From Agriotes lineatus (lineage: Eukaryota > Arthropoda > Insecta > Coleoptera > Elateridae), in assembly GCA_940337035.1 (NCBI GenBank), contig OW679202.1, positions 15,440,708 to 15,504,707 on the forward strand: DNA of 64,000 nt, in the 5' to 3' direction. The notes under the pieces were generated by a model. It saw only the letters and a program-made list of their open reading frames with translations, had not been told where the DNA came from and ran no database searches. This document shows positions 11,160 to 21,686 of the stretch, in pieces; within the stretch, counting starts at the first letter, position 1; every line of letters starts with the position of its first letter. The position numbers and the translations under genes were made by a program.

Positions 11160-12872
11160 GAATATTTCTAATAAACAGCATAAACGCGAATTTCCTCCTC
11201 ATCTATCCGATTGCGGCCAACTAAATGATTTTTTTACTAATAGCATACCTAAGGTAAACATTGATGGTCAGGTAATAGATTTTTATTTAAATAAAACAAA
11301 AGCACATATCTCAGATGTCTTCAACTTTATGCCTACGGACGAAATTGAGGTGTTGAAAATAATTTCATCAATCAAGACTAAAGCTATTGGAGTGGATGGT
11401 TTGAATATTTCCATTATTAAATTTTGTAGTCCGTTTTTGATTTCAATAATTACGCATTTAATGAATTATTGTCTAACTAATTCCGTATTTCCCAAGTGTT
11501 GGAAACAAGCTCTTGTCAAACCTTTACCCAAAGTCACATCACCAACTAAATTTAAAGAATTAAGGCCAATAAGTATTTTGTCAAAAGTTGTAGAAAAAAT
11601 AATGGAGCGACAACTACAACATATTGAGCGGTTTAAGGTATTGCCTGATGTACAGTCAGGTTTTCGGAAAGGATACAGTTGCAGTACGGCATTACTAAAA
11701 ATTACTAACGATATAATTCTAGCTACTGATGAAGGTAAGCTAACAGTGCTTGTTCTGCTTGATTATTCTAAGGCTTTTGACACTATCAACCAGTATGTAT
11801 TACTTTCAATTTTTCATTATATTGGCTTAAGTAAACAGGTTATTACTTTGTTAGCAGCTTATCTCTCAGACCGCTGTCAGGCTGTTAGTCTTAATGATAA
11901 GCAATCCAAATTTTGTAAAATTTCTTCTGGAGTACCGCAGGGGTCTATTCTGGGACCACTTTTTTTCACAATTTATACTTTGTTATTCCCCTCAGTTTTT
12001 CAATCGAGTACATCCCACTTTTATGCAGACGACTCGCAAATTTATAAATCTTTCAAACGCGACGAATTGTAGAGTCGTGTGAAGCTATAAATTTAGATCT
12101 TGAGAACCAGGCAAACATTTCTGAGCAACATTCCTTACAATTAAATCCAAATAAATCAGCTGTTTTAATATTTGGCAAAAAAAATTACAGACAACTTTCA
12201 AATTTAGTAAATATTAGGATACAAAATAAAACTCTACCATTAGTTGATTCTGCTAAAAATCTGGGTTTAACACTTGACAGCGGCCTGCGTTTTAAACAGC
12301 ATGTGTCTAGGTGCTTGCAGAGTGCATACTGTAACCTTCGGCTTATTTTTCAAAACCGACATGTTCTAAATAAACAAATTAAAGTTATGCTGTGCAATAG
12401 CCTAGTTTTGTCTAAATTCGATTTCTGTGAATCAGTTTATGGTCCTTGCTTAGATTATCAAGATAAATCCAGAATACAAAAGCTGCAAAATTCTTGTTTA
12501 CGGTTAATATTTGGGATAAGAAAGTGCGAAAGAATATCATATAAACTAAAGGAAGTGAGTTGGCTTGATATGAGTAGCAGGCGTTTTTTGTACTCCGCTT
12601 GTCTCTGTCACAAAATTATAATCCCAGAATGTCCACCTAATCTCTACAATACAATTACATATTGTACTGATGTACATAACTTAAATTTAAGGTTCAGGGG
12701 TAAATTGGGTATACCATTGTTGTCCAGTGAGCAAGCTAAACGGTGCTTCTCTTATTCGATTGCAAAAATTTACAATGTTTTGCCCCTAGATATTAAAACT
12801 TTAACACCAGCCAGGTTTCGGTGCCAGCTTAAGAAATTACTTTTAAATTGTACGTTGCGTGCTATCTCGTAG
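11160..12872 (+). pseudogene. ORF2 3' part of copy A: reverse transcriptase
   Basis: Continuation of the interrupted ORF2 after the gypsy insertion. The RT domain has LRPISILSKVVEKIME, SGFRKGYSCSTALL, LVLLDYSKAFDTI (motif A), SGVPQGSILGPL (motif B) and FYADDSQIY (motif C with the DD pair). A frameshift at about 12,066-12,072 moves the thumb/C-terminal region into the frame that runs to 12,872, including DVHNLNLRFRGKLGIP, a C-terminal signature shared with the other CR1-like copies here. Catalytic motifs are intact, but the polyprotein is broken by the frameshift, by those in the endonuclease part and by the LTR element. Confidence 0.85.
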
Positions 12873-13125
12873 TATCTAATGTTGTATGTAGATTGTTTCC
12901 CTCAACTTAGAATGTTTTATTTTAATTGAAATCTGAGTTTTTTTACATATGGTCTCATGTACGGTACATAGGGCTTAGGTTTAAGTTTTTTCTTCTGCGG
13001 GGTTAGGTGGAAGAACGACCCAGCTATATTTGGTAGCTGTGCTAAATCTCGCCTCGCTCAAACACAATAATAGTATGTGTTGTTTTTATCATTATCAATA
13101 AAGGCGATTTATTATTATTATTATT

Positions 13126-13955
13126 ATATGATACTGGTTCGATAACAAAAATATTTAACATGCCTTGATAAAAATGAACATATCTTTTACACTGAAACAA
13201 TACCATTTCAATTGCATTTTGAATTCACGCCACATAAAGAAGCAGTGGATTCAAACAATCCGCCAACAATTCGATGTGTCATTCTAGCTTGTTTAGGTTA
13301 GTTGCATCCTTTGATAGTTTTTTAAATTAAATTCCCCTCGAAATTGTTTTGGAACCGCTGATCACATTCATTTACGAATTATAATGCGTATACGCTAAAA
13401 TTTCATTCTGTAATCATACGCTTTGGGAAAGACCTTATACTAAAGATTTACCACTGATTTTTAGAGGCATCTTTTGGAAATTAAATGATTTTCTTTCAAG
13501 CCATTGAATAATATCGTATTTTTTCCAGCTTGGAACTTTTTGACGAGATGGTTGTGATAGGGGACATAACCAGGACAAAAAGCTGCTCTAAAGTTGGTAG
13601 TAATCAGTGCTGTTGGTGGGATGGGTAGGGTTACCAACACTGTCATTTTGACCCGAAGACTTCGGGTTTGGCAATCATTCTTCGGGCTTCGGGTTTTCAA
13701 TAAAATTCTTCGGCATAACTACATATATGGATTGCAAAAATTTTTACTCCTATTTAAAAGCTCCAGAGCAGAAGTCATTGGTAGAAAGTGGCCAAAGAAA
13801 AAAAATAGACTTTTAAAAAATATCTTCAATTTTTTCCACAAAAATGTAGTTTCGTAATAGTTTACTTAACTTCTACGATGGATTTTGAACATATTTTTTA
13901 TGGCATGTAAAAAATAGTTGTTTTCTTTAATTGTATGATTTACAAAGGCCGAGAA
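13126..13955. other. No recognisable gene between CR1 copy A and the virus-like element
   Basis: AT-rich sequence. A short stretch near 13,640-13,700 repeats CTTCGGGTTT/CTTCGGGCTTCGGGTTT. Small open frames show no motifs. The left terminus of the Polinton-like element should lie here or just to the right, but I could not find an inverted match to the right side. Confidence 0.4.
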
Positions 13956-14249
13956 TGGACAGTTCTAGAACCTCTCCCCACCACTTGGCCTTGAGTTCAA
14001 GGTCAAGGCTATTTTGCAAGGCTAAATGTTCAAGGTCATAGCTTAATGCTAAACTTCAAAGTCAAGGCAAGTTGTTCTGTGATCCACCTATAACCTTGAA
14101 ATGTGGAAATAAATTCAGAGAGAGGGATGTGTAATGGCAGTAGCATTCGAACGCTGATTATGGAAGCCTTGTTAAAAGCCATAGAAGTAGTTAAGGGTCG
14201 GCAAGTAGCTGCGGTGGCGAGCAGTGACGAGAGTACATAAAGTGCAGTT

Positions 14250-14831
14250 ATGTCCGGTGCTTCTGAACGTACAAGTTAAACAACTTCAGTTCTATGTGTG
14301 GGGTTAAAGGCGAACTCCGGATTTTCCCCAGTGATTCAAATAAGAAAAAACAAAAACAATTGGGTAGAGTTCGAGGAGTTGGATTGGGCTACCCTAATTG
14401 AAAATCAAGGAATCCTGACATATTATTTCTATTCCTCCTCCGAAGAGCAGTGGTCTCCGCTGGTAGCTGCACGGAAACAGTATACATTCTTGGAACTTCA
14501 TAAAAAGAAGATACTAAAAATTGAAGAAGTGGGGCAGAGTGAAGTCTACTCATCGAAAGAATCGTTGGAGGAGCTGTAGGACTTGCAGAGGCTGGTGGAA
14601 TTGAGAATCGCAGTTCTAAAAGCGCAAAACTTTGAGCTATTTTATCATAAAATAGTGAAGGGTATTACAAACCTGCCTGGGGACTGCATTAGCAATATAC
14701 GGAGTGTGTTGCAAGACCTGGCGGTAACAACCGAGAACACTGTTCCCATGTATGAAATTTTAAAGTACTGTAGTAACATAGTTCGGTGCGAAGTTCAAAT
14801 AGAAGAGCTTGGTCTGCAGGTATTAGCTTAG
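14250..14831 (+). pseudogene. Unknown accessory protein with FSPV motif (family shared with 40.2 kb gene)
   Basis: The ATG at 14,250 opens MSGASERTS then a stop. The main frame (14,298 on) reads NSGFSPVIQIRKNKNNW and runs to a TAG at 14,577. The same frame continues without change to 14,831 (KAQNFELFYHKIV, LPGDCISNIRSVL). It looks like one gene of about 180 codons broken by a nonsense codon and an early frameshift. I do not recognise a function. The FSPV[IV].I start and the later L..L..L......NF..F pattern resemble the gene at 40,220-40,684, suggesting one family. It lies at the left end of the element and is transcribed inward. Confidence 0.5.
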
Positions 14832-14888
14832 TCATGTAAATGGCCTGTTCTCATTGTCTACTAAATAAATCATTGTCTATTAAAAAAA

Positions 14889-14995
14889 TGACTCGACTAG
14901 GATTCGAACTTAGATCTCCTGAGGCGAAGTGTCTAGAATTCCCTTTAATGCATCTTTTAGCTCCCCAGGCGTCATACCATTAGACCACCGAGTCC
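14889..14995 (-). tRNA. tRNA-like sequence with a 35-nt insertion in the anticodon arm
   Basis: On the minus strand the 5' GACUCG pairs with 3' CGAGUC, a D-arm-like GGUCUAAUGGUAUGAC follows, and the T arm contains the B-box GTTCGAATCC. An anticodon stem CCUGG/UCAGG with loop CUUCGCC (anticodon UCG, Arg) is possible only if about 35 nt between them are removed at a non-standard intron position. It may be a tRNA pseudogene or SINE head. It lies directly downstream of the FSPV gene, on the opposite strand. Confidence 0.4.
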
Positions 14996-15193
14996 TTAAA
15001 CTATTTAATGAAAAACGGTGATGACTTTTGGCGAATTTTTTTTGTCTCCGGCGAAAAATTTTGCCTTGAGTTTAAGGCCATTGTTGAAGGCTAAGGTGAT
15101 TTTTAAGGTCACACCATTTCCAAGGACGGACTTTAACACCTCGACCTTGATTTCAAAGTCAAACTCTAGAACCTCCTCCCATCACTAAGAAAA

Positions 15194-15517
15194 ATGTACA
15201 AAAACGGTGCGGCTGCAAAATCGTGACAGTGTGGTTGTAACACGGAAGCTGACGATAACACCTACGTATTACCTACCTACCTAGATAAATATTACCAGGA
15301 ATTTTCGGAGTTATTTCCATGGTTTGGTCACGATCGTTTGCATATCACCGTTACGCTGGATGGACATCCGGACTTTACTACAACTAGTACACAACTACGA
15401 CTCCCAAACGCGTATGAATTTTTTGAGTACAATGTGATGGAGCCTATCGAGGAGTATTTAAAAAATTGGAGATTAGAACGTAAATGTGTGAAGAAAATCG
15501 TATACGAGTTATGGTGA
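15194..15517 (+). pseudogene. Unknown accessory ORF with early stop
   Basis: The ATG at 15,194 is followed by a TGA at 15,224. The same frame is then open for 96 codons to a TGA at 15,515, with a composition that looks coding (for example FPWFGHDRLHITVTLDG and NAYEFFEYNVMEPIEEYL). It overlaps the start of the next ORF (15,484) in another frame, so the two may be halves of one gene separated by a frameshift. No family recognised. It lies in the left accessory block of the virus-like element. Confidence 0.35.
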
Positions 15518-15933
15518 TGCCCGCCTGCCCATATGTTGAATGTGTACGGTTGCTAAAAATAACTGTGCTCGCAACATCGCATTTAATCACTAGAAGCTTA
15601 GTCATGTGGATGCGTTATAGAGAAGCCGCTCGACCAGCTGCAAGAGACGTACCTATTGCGGTTAAACGATTAGTGAGTTTGTTAGAGGATTTAGCTTTCG
15701 ACGCGTCGGACGAAGTATATGGGTTAAGACATAGCGGGTTCAGTGACAAAGAGTTGTATAAAAAAGAAAAAATGTACAAAAACGGTGCAGCTGTCGGTCA
15801 ACTATTTTTAAACGGAGCCATAAATGAAGGCCTCCTTGTAGATTTAATGGATAGTCTTGGCCTACAGTGGCATATGTGTGAGGTGAAAGACTTTATAGAG
15901 AGGAAGGAAAATGAAGAAGAGCGTGCAGTTTGA
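15484..15933 (+). CDS. Hypothetical accessory protein, 149 aa
   Basis: Open frame of 149 codons, ending 23 bp inside the following GADD34-like ORF. The C-terminal half looks like real coding sequence (FLNGAINEGLLVDLMDSLG, then EVKDFIERKENEEERAV). The N-terminal part (to about residue 30) overlaps the end of the preceding ORF in another frame and may be an artefact of a frameshift, in which case the gene began upstream at about 15,194. I do not recognise the family. A 20-bp string from its middle (15,769-15,790, coding KMYKNGAA) recurs at 15,192-15,213. Confidence 0.4.
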   Translation: MCEENRIRVMVMPACPYVECVRLLKITVLATSHLITRSLVMWMRYREAARPAARDVPIAVKRLVSLLEDLAFDASDEVYGLRHSGFSDKELYKKEKMYKNGAAVGQLFLNGAINEGLLVDLMDSLGLQWHMCEVKDFIERKENEEERAV

Positions 15934-16135
15934 CGACTCGAAGAATCAGGTGTACAATTTGCATACATGGGCGTATGCGTATCGAGAAACTCGGAGAGGA
16001 CTGTGGGAACGAGAAGCTATGGATAGGTTGCGGTTCCAACGGAGGATACTTACTGTGGCTGAAGTACTGCGAGACGTCTTGTGCGCAGAACATAGGCACA
16101 CAATTTATGTAGAACGATTTTCCACTAGTACGTAG
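15911..16135 (+). CDS. GADD34/PPP1R15-like PP1-binding protein, 74 aa, intact
   Basis: Complete ATG-to-TAG ORF. Residues 2-7 (KKSVQF) fit the RVxF docking motif used to bind protein phosphatase 1. A basic/aromatic stretch follows (HTWAYAYRETRRGLWE), then EAMDRLRFQRRI and, near the end, EHRHTIYVERF. This order is that of the conserved C-terminal domain of GADD34/PPP1R15 and of its viral relatives (herpesvirus ICP34.5, African swine fever virus DP71L). In those families the domain bridges PP1 and eIF2alpha, and dephosphorylation of eIF2alpha counters stress-induced translation shut-off. Here that role is inferred from motif order only. The ORF overlaps the preceding ORF by 23 bp and is followed by AATAAA signals at about 16,174-16,190. 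It converges on the minus-strand capsid block. Confidence 0.7.
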   Translation: MKKSVQFDDSKNQVYNLHTWAYAYRETRRGLWEREAMDRLRFQRRILTVAEVLRDVLCAEHRHTIYVERFSTST

Positions 16136-16207
16136 GTGTTTAACCCATGTAGTAACACTGTATATATTATATGAAAATAAAAACACAATAAACATTTAAA
16201 AGTTGTT

Positions 16208-16685
16208 TTATTCCATTATATAGTGATTATAGATATGGTAAACGTTAGACAAAGCACAATAACAAACTGGCGCAGAGTGATATAAACAAGCGGGTTGTGA
16301 TGGGGTGAGGGCCGGTTTTTCTTCAACTTCGATGATGGGGATGTTGGTATAGCGGCGTAGAAAAGTTGCCTTTTCTCGACCTTTCACATATACTTGGGTG
16401 GCACCCTGCAGAAGACGTCGCAAGATTGCAGGAAACATATATGCTGGAGTAAATCCCTCATTCCAGTCGATGCAATGGTGATTAGTCATTACCCAGTAAG
16501 CTTGTTGTTGTAAATGAGATGGTAAGGCGGCGAACGGAAACGGTGATTTTAAGATGTAGTGAGATGCCGAGGTACCGTCGTAGGCGGCCAATTCTTTTGG
16601 GCTGAAGTGCTTATCCGACGTCTTGAAGCCTTAAATGTCGATAATGAGCTTTATCGTATTAGGTGGTGGGAGCACGGTCCAGTTA
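16208..16685 (-). pseudogene. DxEGF-type protein of unknown function (virus/transposon-associated family)
   Basis: The open frame 16,591-16,208 encodes SASHYILKSPFPFAALP, NHHCIDWNEGF, VYVKGREKATFL and a Cys/His-rich end (CLYHSAPVCYCALSNVYHI). Upstream in the same frame the sequence reads LIIDI-stop-GFK, a spot where relatives that I recall carry an acidic residue before GFK, so a single nonsense codon breaks it at about 16,636. Similar proteins occur widely in arthropod genomes and seem linked to mobile or viral elements. The N-terminal D.EGF together with conserved His and Asp suggested a nuclease-like fold, but this is speculation. It is the last gene of the minus-strand capsid block. Confidence 0.5.
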
Positions 16686-16722
16686 CGTTGAAAGGCAAGG
16701 TGCAACTAAAGTGGTTAAAAAA

Positions 16723-17040
16723 TTACAGTTGTTTAACTGCTTTTGACAACGCGTTGTAAGTAAAAACCCGATCGTGAAGAACGAGACAATACGCGGTTGT
16801 GTTGGCTGGCACGTTAGCGGAAGTTTCAAATTTAACTCGAAAAACGACAGCGTTTGCATGGAGGTAGTCTTTTTGATGGGAACAATCGATCACAACAATG
16901 GGTGATTTGTCAGCAAACTCATTGGGCGTGAACCAAGGCTCGTCAGTCTTGTTATAATAGGACGATTGAAACTTGGAGTACATATCGTATAACGTGGCGT
17001 AATGATTCAGTCCATAATTGTTATTTAAATTATCGTAGGG
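16723..17040 (-). pseudogene. Major capsid protein, C-terminal part (separated by Jockey insertion)
   Basis: From the Jockey insertion point at 17,040 the minus strand continues the capsid frame: YATLYDMYSKFQSSYY, then PNEFADKSPIVVIDCSHQ, FETSANVPANTTAYCLVL, ending at a stop at 16,723-16,725. These are characteristic C-terminal features of the double-jelly-roll major capsid protein of Polintons/adintoviruses. The last codons before the break are duplicated on the other side of the retroelement, as expected from target-site duplication. Apart from the insertion this portion has no stop or frameshift. Confidence 0.85.
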
Positions 17041-17206
17041 CGGTCGATGCAGTGACTGCGAGTGGATGTGTACGCTGACCGTGAGATAGCTTATCCTCCG
17101 CTCTCGATTCTGGCGTGACCTCAATAAACTTTCGAATATTAAACCGCAGTGAGTCAAAAATTTTATACTTGTATTAACAATAAACAATTAAGGAATAGGG
17201 AGCATT

Positions 17207-19015
17207 ATGCTCCCTATACAATCAACCAACCTTAACGCTACCTACGGGTATGTGAATAATCCGACAAGCAGCCAACAACAGATACACTATCAATCCCAAC
17301 AAATGTTTAATACTAATCAACAAATAACCCATCCAATTCCAACAATCACACACAATCAATTGTATTCTCCACCACAACTTCAAAATGCACCTTTCATGCC
17401 TCTATCAGCTCCCATATTTAATCAAAATATAGCAGCCCAAAGCATACCGTCGGTTATGGAATATCAACTATCCGATAATGAAACAACAGAAAACCAAACA
17501 ACAGAAAACGAAACAACAGACAATGTTCACGATTGGCAAGTGGTTAAAAAACGAAAAAGGATAATAAAACCATCTACACAAATAACTGTCAACTCCCTAC
17601 CAACAGACATTCAGAACAGATACGACCCAATAGCCAACGAGGATAGAAACGAAAATCCAAGCTCATCTAATAATTCTCAGACCCCCAAAATCCCTAAACC
17701 ACCACCGATCTATATACCGGGTGTCCATTCTCAAAGTCGAACATAGGCAATTAACATTAGTGCATTCACTCGTTCTTCATTGAAATAATTCATTTTTCTG
17801 TAGGTAATTTTAACAGATGTTGGCAGAAAATACCTGATTTACGCCAACTAATTACCAATTTTTTTGACAAATGCTATCGAACTTGAAAAGCAAGGCAAGG
17901 CGTATTTAAAAATTCCCAAGTTTTAAATTAGTATTTTAAAATAAAAATTGCATCTTGAGTATTATTATTAATATCATTTGATGCGCAATAATTTTATCTT
18001 TCCATTGATACCATTACCTTCCCTGTAAGTTGAATTGGCGAGCAGGAATCGGCAAAACCGTTAAATACAATGTTAATCGCCTATGTTCGACTTTGAGAAC
18101 GGACACCCGGTATATGGCGTAACAAACTACGGCAGTATGGTTGAAAATTTAGCCAGAGTAGCAGAAGTAGAACAATATTATAGTAAAACTTTGGCCAACA
18201 ACACTGTAAAAATTAATCCTTTAACTGCAGATACCTACAGAAAACTAATAAAACACCTTCAAGAAGAAAAAATCGTCCATCATACTTACCAGCCAAAAGA
18301 CGAACGAGCATACAGGGTGGTCCTCAGAAATTTACATCACACAGTCCCAATCGAAGACATCAAACGTGAACTCGAGAAGGAAGGTCACAAAATCAGGAAT
18401 ATTATGAATATTCGACATCGCGAAACTAAAGAGCCGCTACCTCTTTTCTTCGTGGACCTAGAACCCAGTGTGAACAACAAGAAGATATACCAACTTCAGT
18501 TCTTACTCCATACAAAAATTCTAGTTGAACCACCAAATAAAAGAAAAGACATTTTACAGTGTACAAGGTGCCAATCATACGGACATTCAAAAGCATATTG
18601 CACCAGACCTTATAACTGCGTAAAGTGTGGTAAAGGTCACGACTCAAAAACATGTGTTAAATCCAGAAACACCCCTGCACAATGTGCCCTATGTGGGGGC
18701 GCCCACCCTGCTAATTACAAAGGCTGTTTCACATATAGAGATTTAATAAACGTCAGAAACAAAACTCTCGGTACAAGTCAACAAATTCGAAACCAAAACC
18801 AAGTCTACACCGCACTAAGACACCCTGCTAAAACATACTCAAGTATAGTATCACCACAAACCCACATCGAGACTGACAACAACACACAAACACATTTAAC
18901 AAATCAGATAACTACCCTTCTCGCTGAATTTAAAACCATGTTCGCCCAATTAATGAACCAAAACCAAATGATCTTAAATTTGCTATCATCTGTCGTCAAC
19001 AAAATAAGTTCTTAA
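17207..19015 (+). pseudogene. Jockey ORF1 (gag-like, CCHC knuckles), interrupted by MITE
   Basis: Starts at the ATG 17,207 with a low-complexity Gln/Asn/Thr-rich N-terminus (to 17,710), is interrupted by a 400-bp MITE, and resumes at 18,115 in the original frame. The C-terminal half has the gag PRE domain (AYRVVLRNLHHTVP) and three consecutive CCHC zinc knuckles (CTRCQSYGHSKAYC, CVKCGKGHDSKTC, CALCGGAHPANYKGC), typical of Jockey-clade ORF1 proteins that bind and escort element RNA. The stop TAA at 19,013 overlaps the ORF2 start as TAATG. Without the MITE the ORF would appear intact. Confidence 0.85.
17713..18112. mobile_element. 400-bp TA-target MITE in Jockey ORF1
   Basis: Terminal inverted repeats of about 45 bp begin TACCGGGTGTCC and contain CTCAAAGTCGAACATAGGC, differing at two positions between the ends. 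They are flanked by TA at 17,711-17,712 and 18,113-18,114. Removing the element with one TA restores the ORF1 frame exactly. No coding capacity. The TA target and TIRs suggest mobilisation by a Tc1/mariner-type transposase. Confidence 0.85.
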
Positions 19016-21686
19016 TGGCCAACACACTGCGAATTGCCACCTGGAACTCAAATGGATTACTAAACCATAAAAACGAATTAATCGCATTTCTAAATATTAA
19101 TAAGATTGACATCATTCTCATTTCAGAGACTCATTTTACAGAACGAACCGTACTCCGTATACCAAATTATACCATCTACTCTACAAACCACCCTGATAAT
19201 ACAGCACATGGCGGGTCAGCGGTTATCGTTAAAAATCACATCTCACACCATGAACTACCCAAATTTCAAACCGAATGGATTCAAGCTGCAAATGTGGAAA
19301 TAAATGCTCTGCCTTCGTCAGTTGTAATCTCGGCAATATACAGTCCTCCAAGACATCGAATTACTTCCATCCAGTACCAAACGTTTTTCCAGTCCTTAGG
19401 AGTTAAATTTATTGCCGGAGGTGACTGGAATTCAAAACACACGCACTGGGGCTCAAGACTCATCACAACTAAAGGCAGAAACCTCCTAAGAACTATGACC
19501 GACAACAACTATGACTTTCTCTCTACAGGCGAGCCAACGTACTGGCCAACAGACCTAGACAAAATTCCAGATCTGTTGGACTTCTTCGTAATGCATGGTA
19601 TATCAACCAATTACACTAGGGTTGAGTCGAATAATGACATGACATCTGACCATTCGCCAGTCATAATGACACTAAGCAGCCACATTATTAATAAAGAAGA
19701 GCTCTATACTCTCACTAACAAAAGAACGAACTGGGACACATTTCAAACCTTCATTGAGGAAAACATAAGTTTACAGTTGCGAATAAAACTACCAGAAGAT
19801 CTTGATACAACAGTCCACTATCTAACTAATCTTATCCAGGAAGCTGCGTGGGAGTCCACTCCTAGTCCAGACGAAGATACACCCGAAAGTAACAATATCC
19901 CACTATATATAAGAGAACTAGTGGCTGAAAAACGTAGAGCTCGGGCGCGATGGAAAAGATCACAAAATGTAGCCGACAAAACAATATACAACAGATTAAC
20001 ACGAAAACTCAGAACAACCCTTCAAGAACACAAAAATAATTCGTTCCAAAATTACATTACTAACCTAAATAAAATGATCATTCTATTTGGAGAGCAACCA
20101 AAAAACTAAAAAGACCGCAAGCTCACATTCCGCCAATTTTGACCACAGATGGTACGTGGGCCAGATCGAATAAAGAGAAAGCGGATACATTCGCAGAATA
20201 CCTCTCACATGTCTTCAAACCATTCGAACCATCACCTGCCCACGACAACCAAGAAACTGAAGCTTTTCTAGATGCGCCATGCCAGATGTCCTTCCCTATA
20301 AAATCATTCTCTCCAGCTGAAGTAAAATTTGAAATTAACAAATTGAAACAGTTCAAAGCTCCAGGACATGATCTAATAACGAGCAAAATTCTGAAAATGT
20401 TGCCAAAGAAAGCTATCGTCCTAATCACCACAATATTTAATCGCATTCTGAGCATTGCCTACTACCCCATCCTTTGGAAATATGCCCACATCCTAATGAT
20501 ACAAAAACCTGGTAAACCACCTGAACAGAAAACATCCTACAGACCGATTAGTTTGCTTCCCATATTAAGTAAGGTATTCGAAAAGTTACTACTAAAAAGA
20601 ATAAGAGAAGACGTAGAACTGTCGACTGTAATCCCCCGACATCAATTTGGATTTCGCGAAAATCACTCAACTATCCACCAAACAAATAGAATTGTAAATA
20701 CTATTGCTAATAGCTTGGAAGAGAAGAAATACTGCACGACAGCGTTCCTAGATGTATCTCAAGCTTTTGATAGAGTATGGTATGCAGGACTGCTGTACAA
20801 GCTAAAACAATTACTCCCAAGCCCATATTACTTAATCCTACGATCTTACCTATCCGACCGCTACTACTCAGTGAAATACATGAACACACTTTCCGAGTAT
20901 TATTCCATCAACTCCGGTGTCCCGCAAGGCAGTGTATTGGGGCCGATCCTTTATCTCCTATTTACGTCTGACATACCAGAAACAGACAACACCCTAATTG
21001 CCACATTTGCTGACGACACTGCTATCTTATCTGTTTACGAAGATCCAAATTTAGCCAGCGAACGCCTCCAAGAACACTTAAACCTTGTCAACGAATGGTT
21101 AAATCGATGGCGAATAAACATCAACAAAAGCAAATCTACGCAAGTTACCTTCACCACCAAAACCACCACATGTCCGCCAGTTAATATCGATGGTGCCCCC
21201 ATCCCTGTGAAGAAAGAAGTGAAATATTTGGGACTTCAACTAGACCAGAGATTTACATGGAGAAAACACATACAGACAAAAAGACAGCAATTAAACATTA
21301 AATTTAGGCAGATGTATTGGCTGCTCGGTAGAAGATCATTATTATCAACTGACAACAAACTGCTGCTGTATAAAACCATACTAAAACCAATATGGACATA
21401 CGGCATACAGCTATGGAGATGCGCCAAGAAATCCAATATCAGCATTATCCAAAGATTTCAATCTAAGATCATACGCTCAATAATCAACGCACCCTGGTAT
21501 GTTACCAACCAAACTATCCACGAAGACCTGAGAGTACCTTTCGTGCAGGACGAAATCCACCGATTTGCTGCCAACTATCACGCAAGCACTCACGGACACC
21601 CGAATGACCTAGTGGGCCACCTCTCAAACGAAGAAATCTCAAGAAGACTACAGAGAACCTGGCCAACCGATTTATTGTTGCAATAA
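19015..21686 (+). pseudogene. Jockey ORF2: endonuclease + reverse transcriptase, one frameshift
   Basis: Starts at ATG 19,015, overlapping the ORF1 stop (TAATG), which suggests termination-reinitiation. The endonuclease part (19,015 to about 19,690) has IATWNSNGL, ILISETHF, IAGGDWNSKHTHWGS and SDHSPVI. Near 20,070 one base has been lost in an A-run, so the first frame ends at 20,109 and the RT continues in the next frame to 21,686. RT motifs: YRPISLLPILSKVFEKLL, FLDVSQAFDRVW, SGVPQGSVLGPI and FADDTAIL with the DD pair. All catalytic motifs are present. The single frameshift is the only defect I see. Confidence 0.88.

Larger units (their letters stand above)
1540..13125 (+). mobile_element. 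CR1/Jockey-group non-LTR retrotransposon, copy A, split by a gypsy element
   Basis: A plus-strand non-LTR element with ORF1 (about 1,615-2,204) and ORF2 (from 2,841, resuming at 11,160 and ending at 12,872). It ends in an (ATT)n microsatellite at about 13,105-13,125 after an AATAAA-like signal, a tail type seen in CR1-group elements. Without the 7.26-kb LTR element and its duplicated target, the copy is about 4.3 kb, the size expected of a full-length CR1-group element. The 5' boundary near 1,540 is approximate because no target duplication was found. ORF2 carries several frameshifts, so the copy is dead. Confidence 0.8.
13968..15190. repeat. Direct repeats with CAAGGTCAAGG-type motifs flanking the first accessory gene
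   Basis: TCTAGAACCTC followed by a CCCAYCACT segment occurs at about 13,968 and again at about 15,171, in the same orientation. Each copy is accompanied by dispersed AAGGTCAAGG/CCTTGA motifs (13,990-14,100 and 15,060-15,165). The pair brackets the gene at 14,250-14,831 and the tRNA-like sequence. They could be sub-terminal repeats of the virus-like element or ends of an inserted cassette. Confidence 0.45.

Noticed and set aside
16723..17187. Start of a separate minus-strand gene at 17,187
   Set aside because: The part from 17,041 to 17,187 is the antisense of the Jockey 5' UTR; true capsid sequence begins at 17,040.
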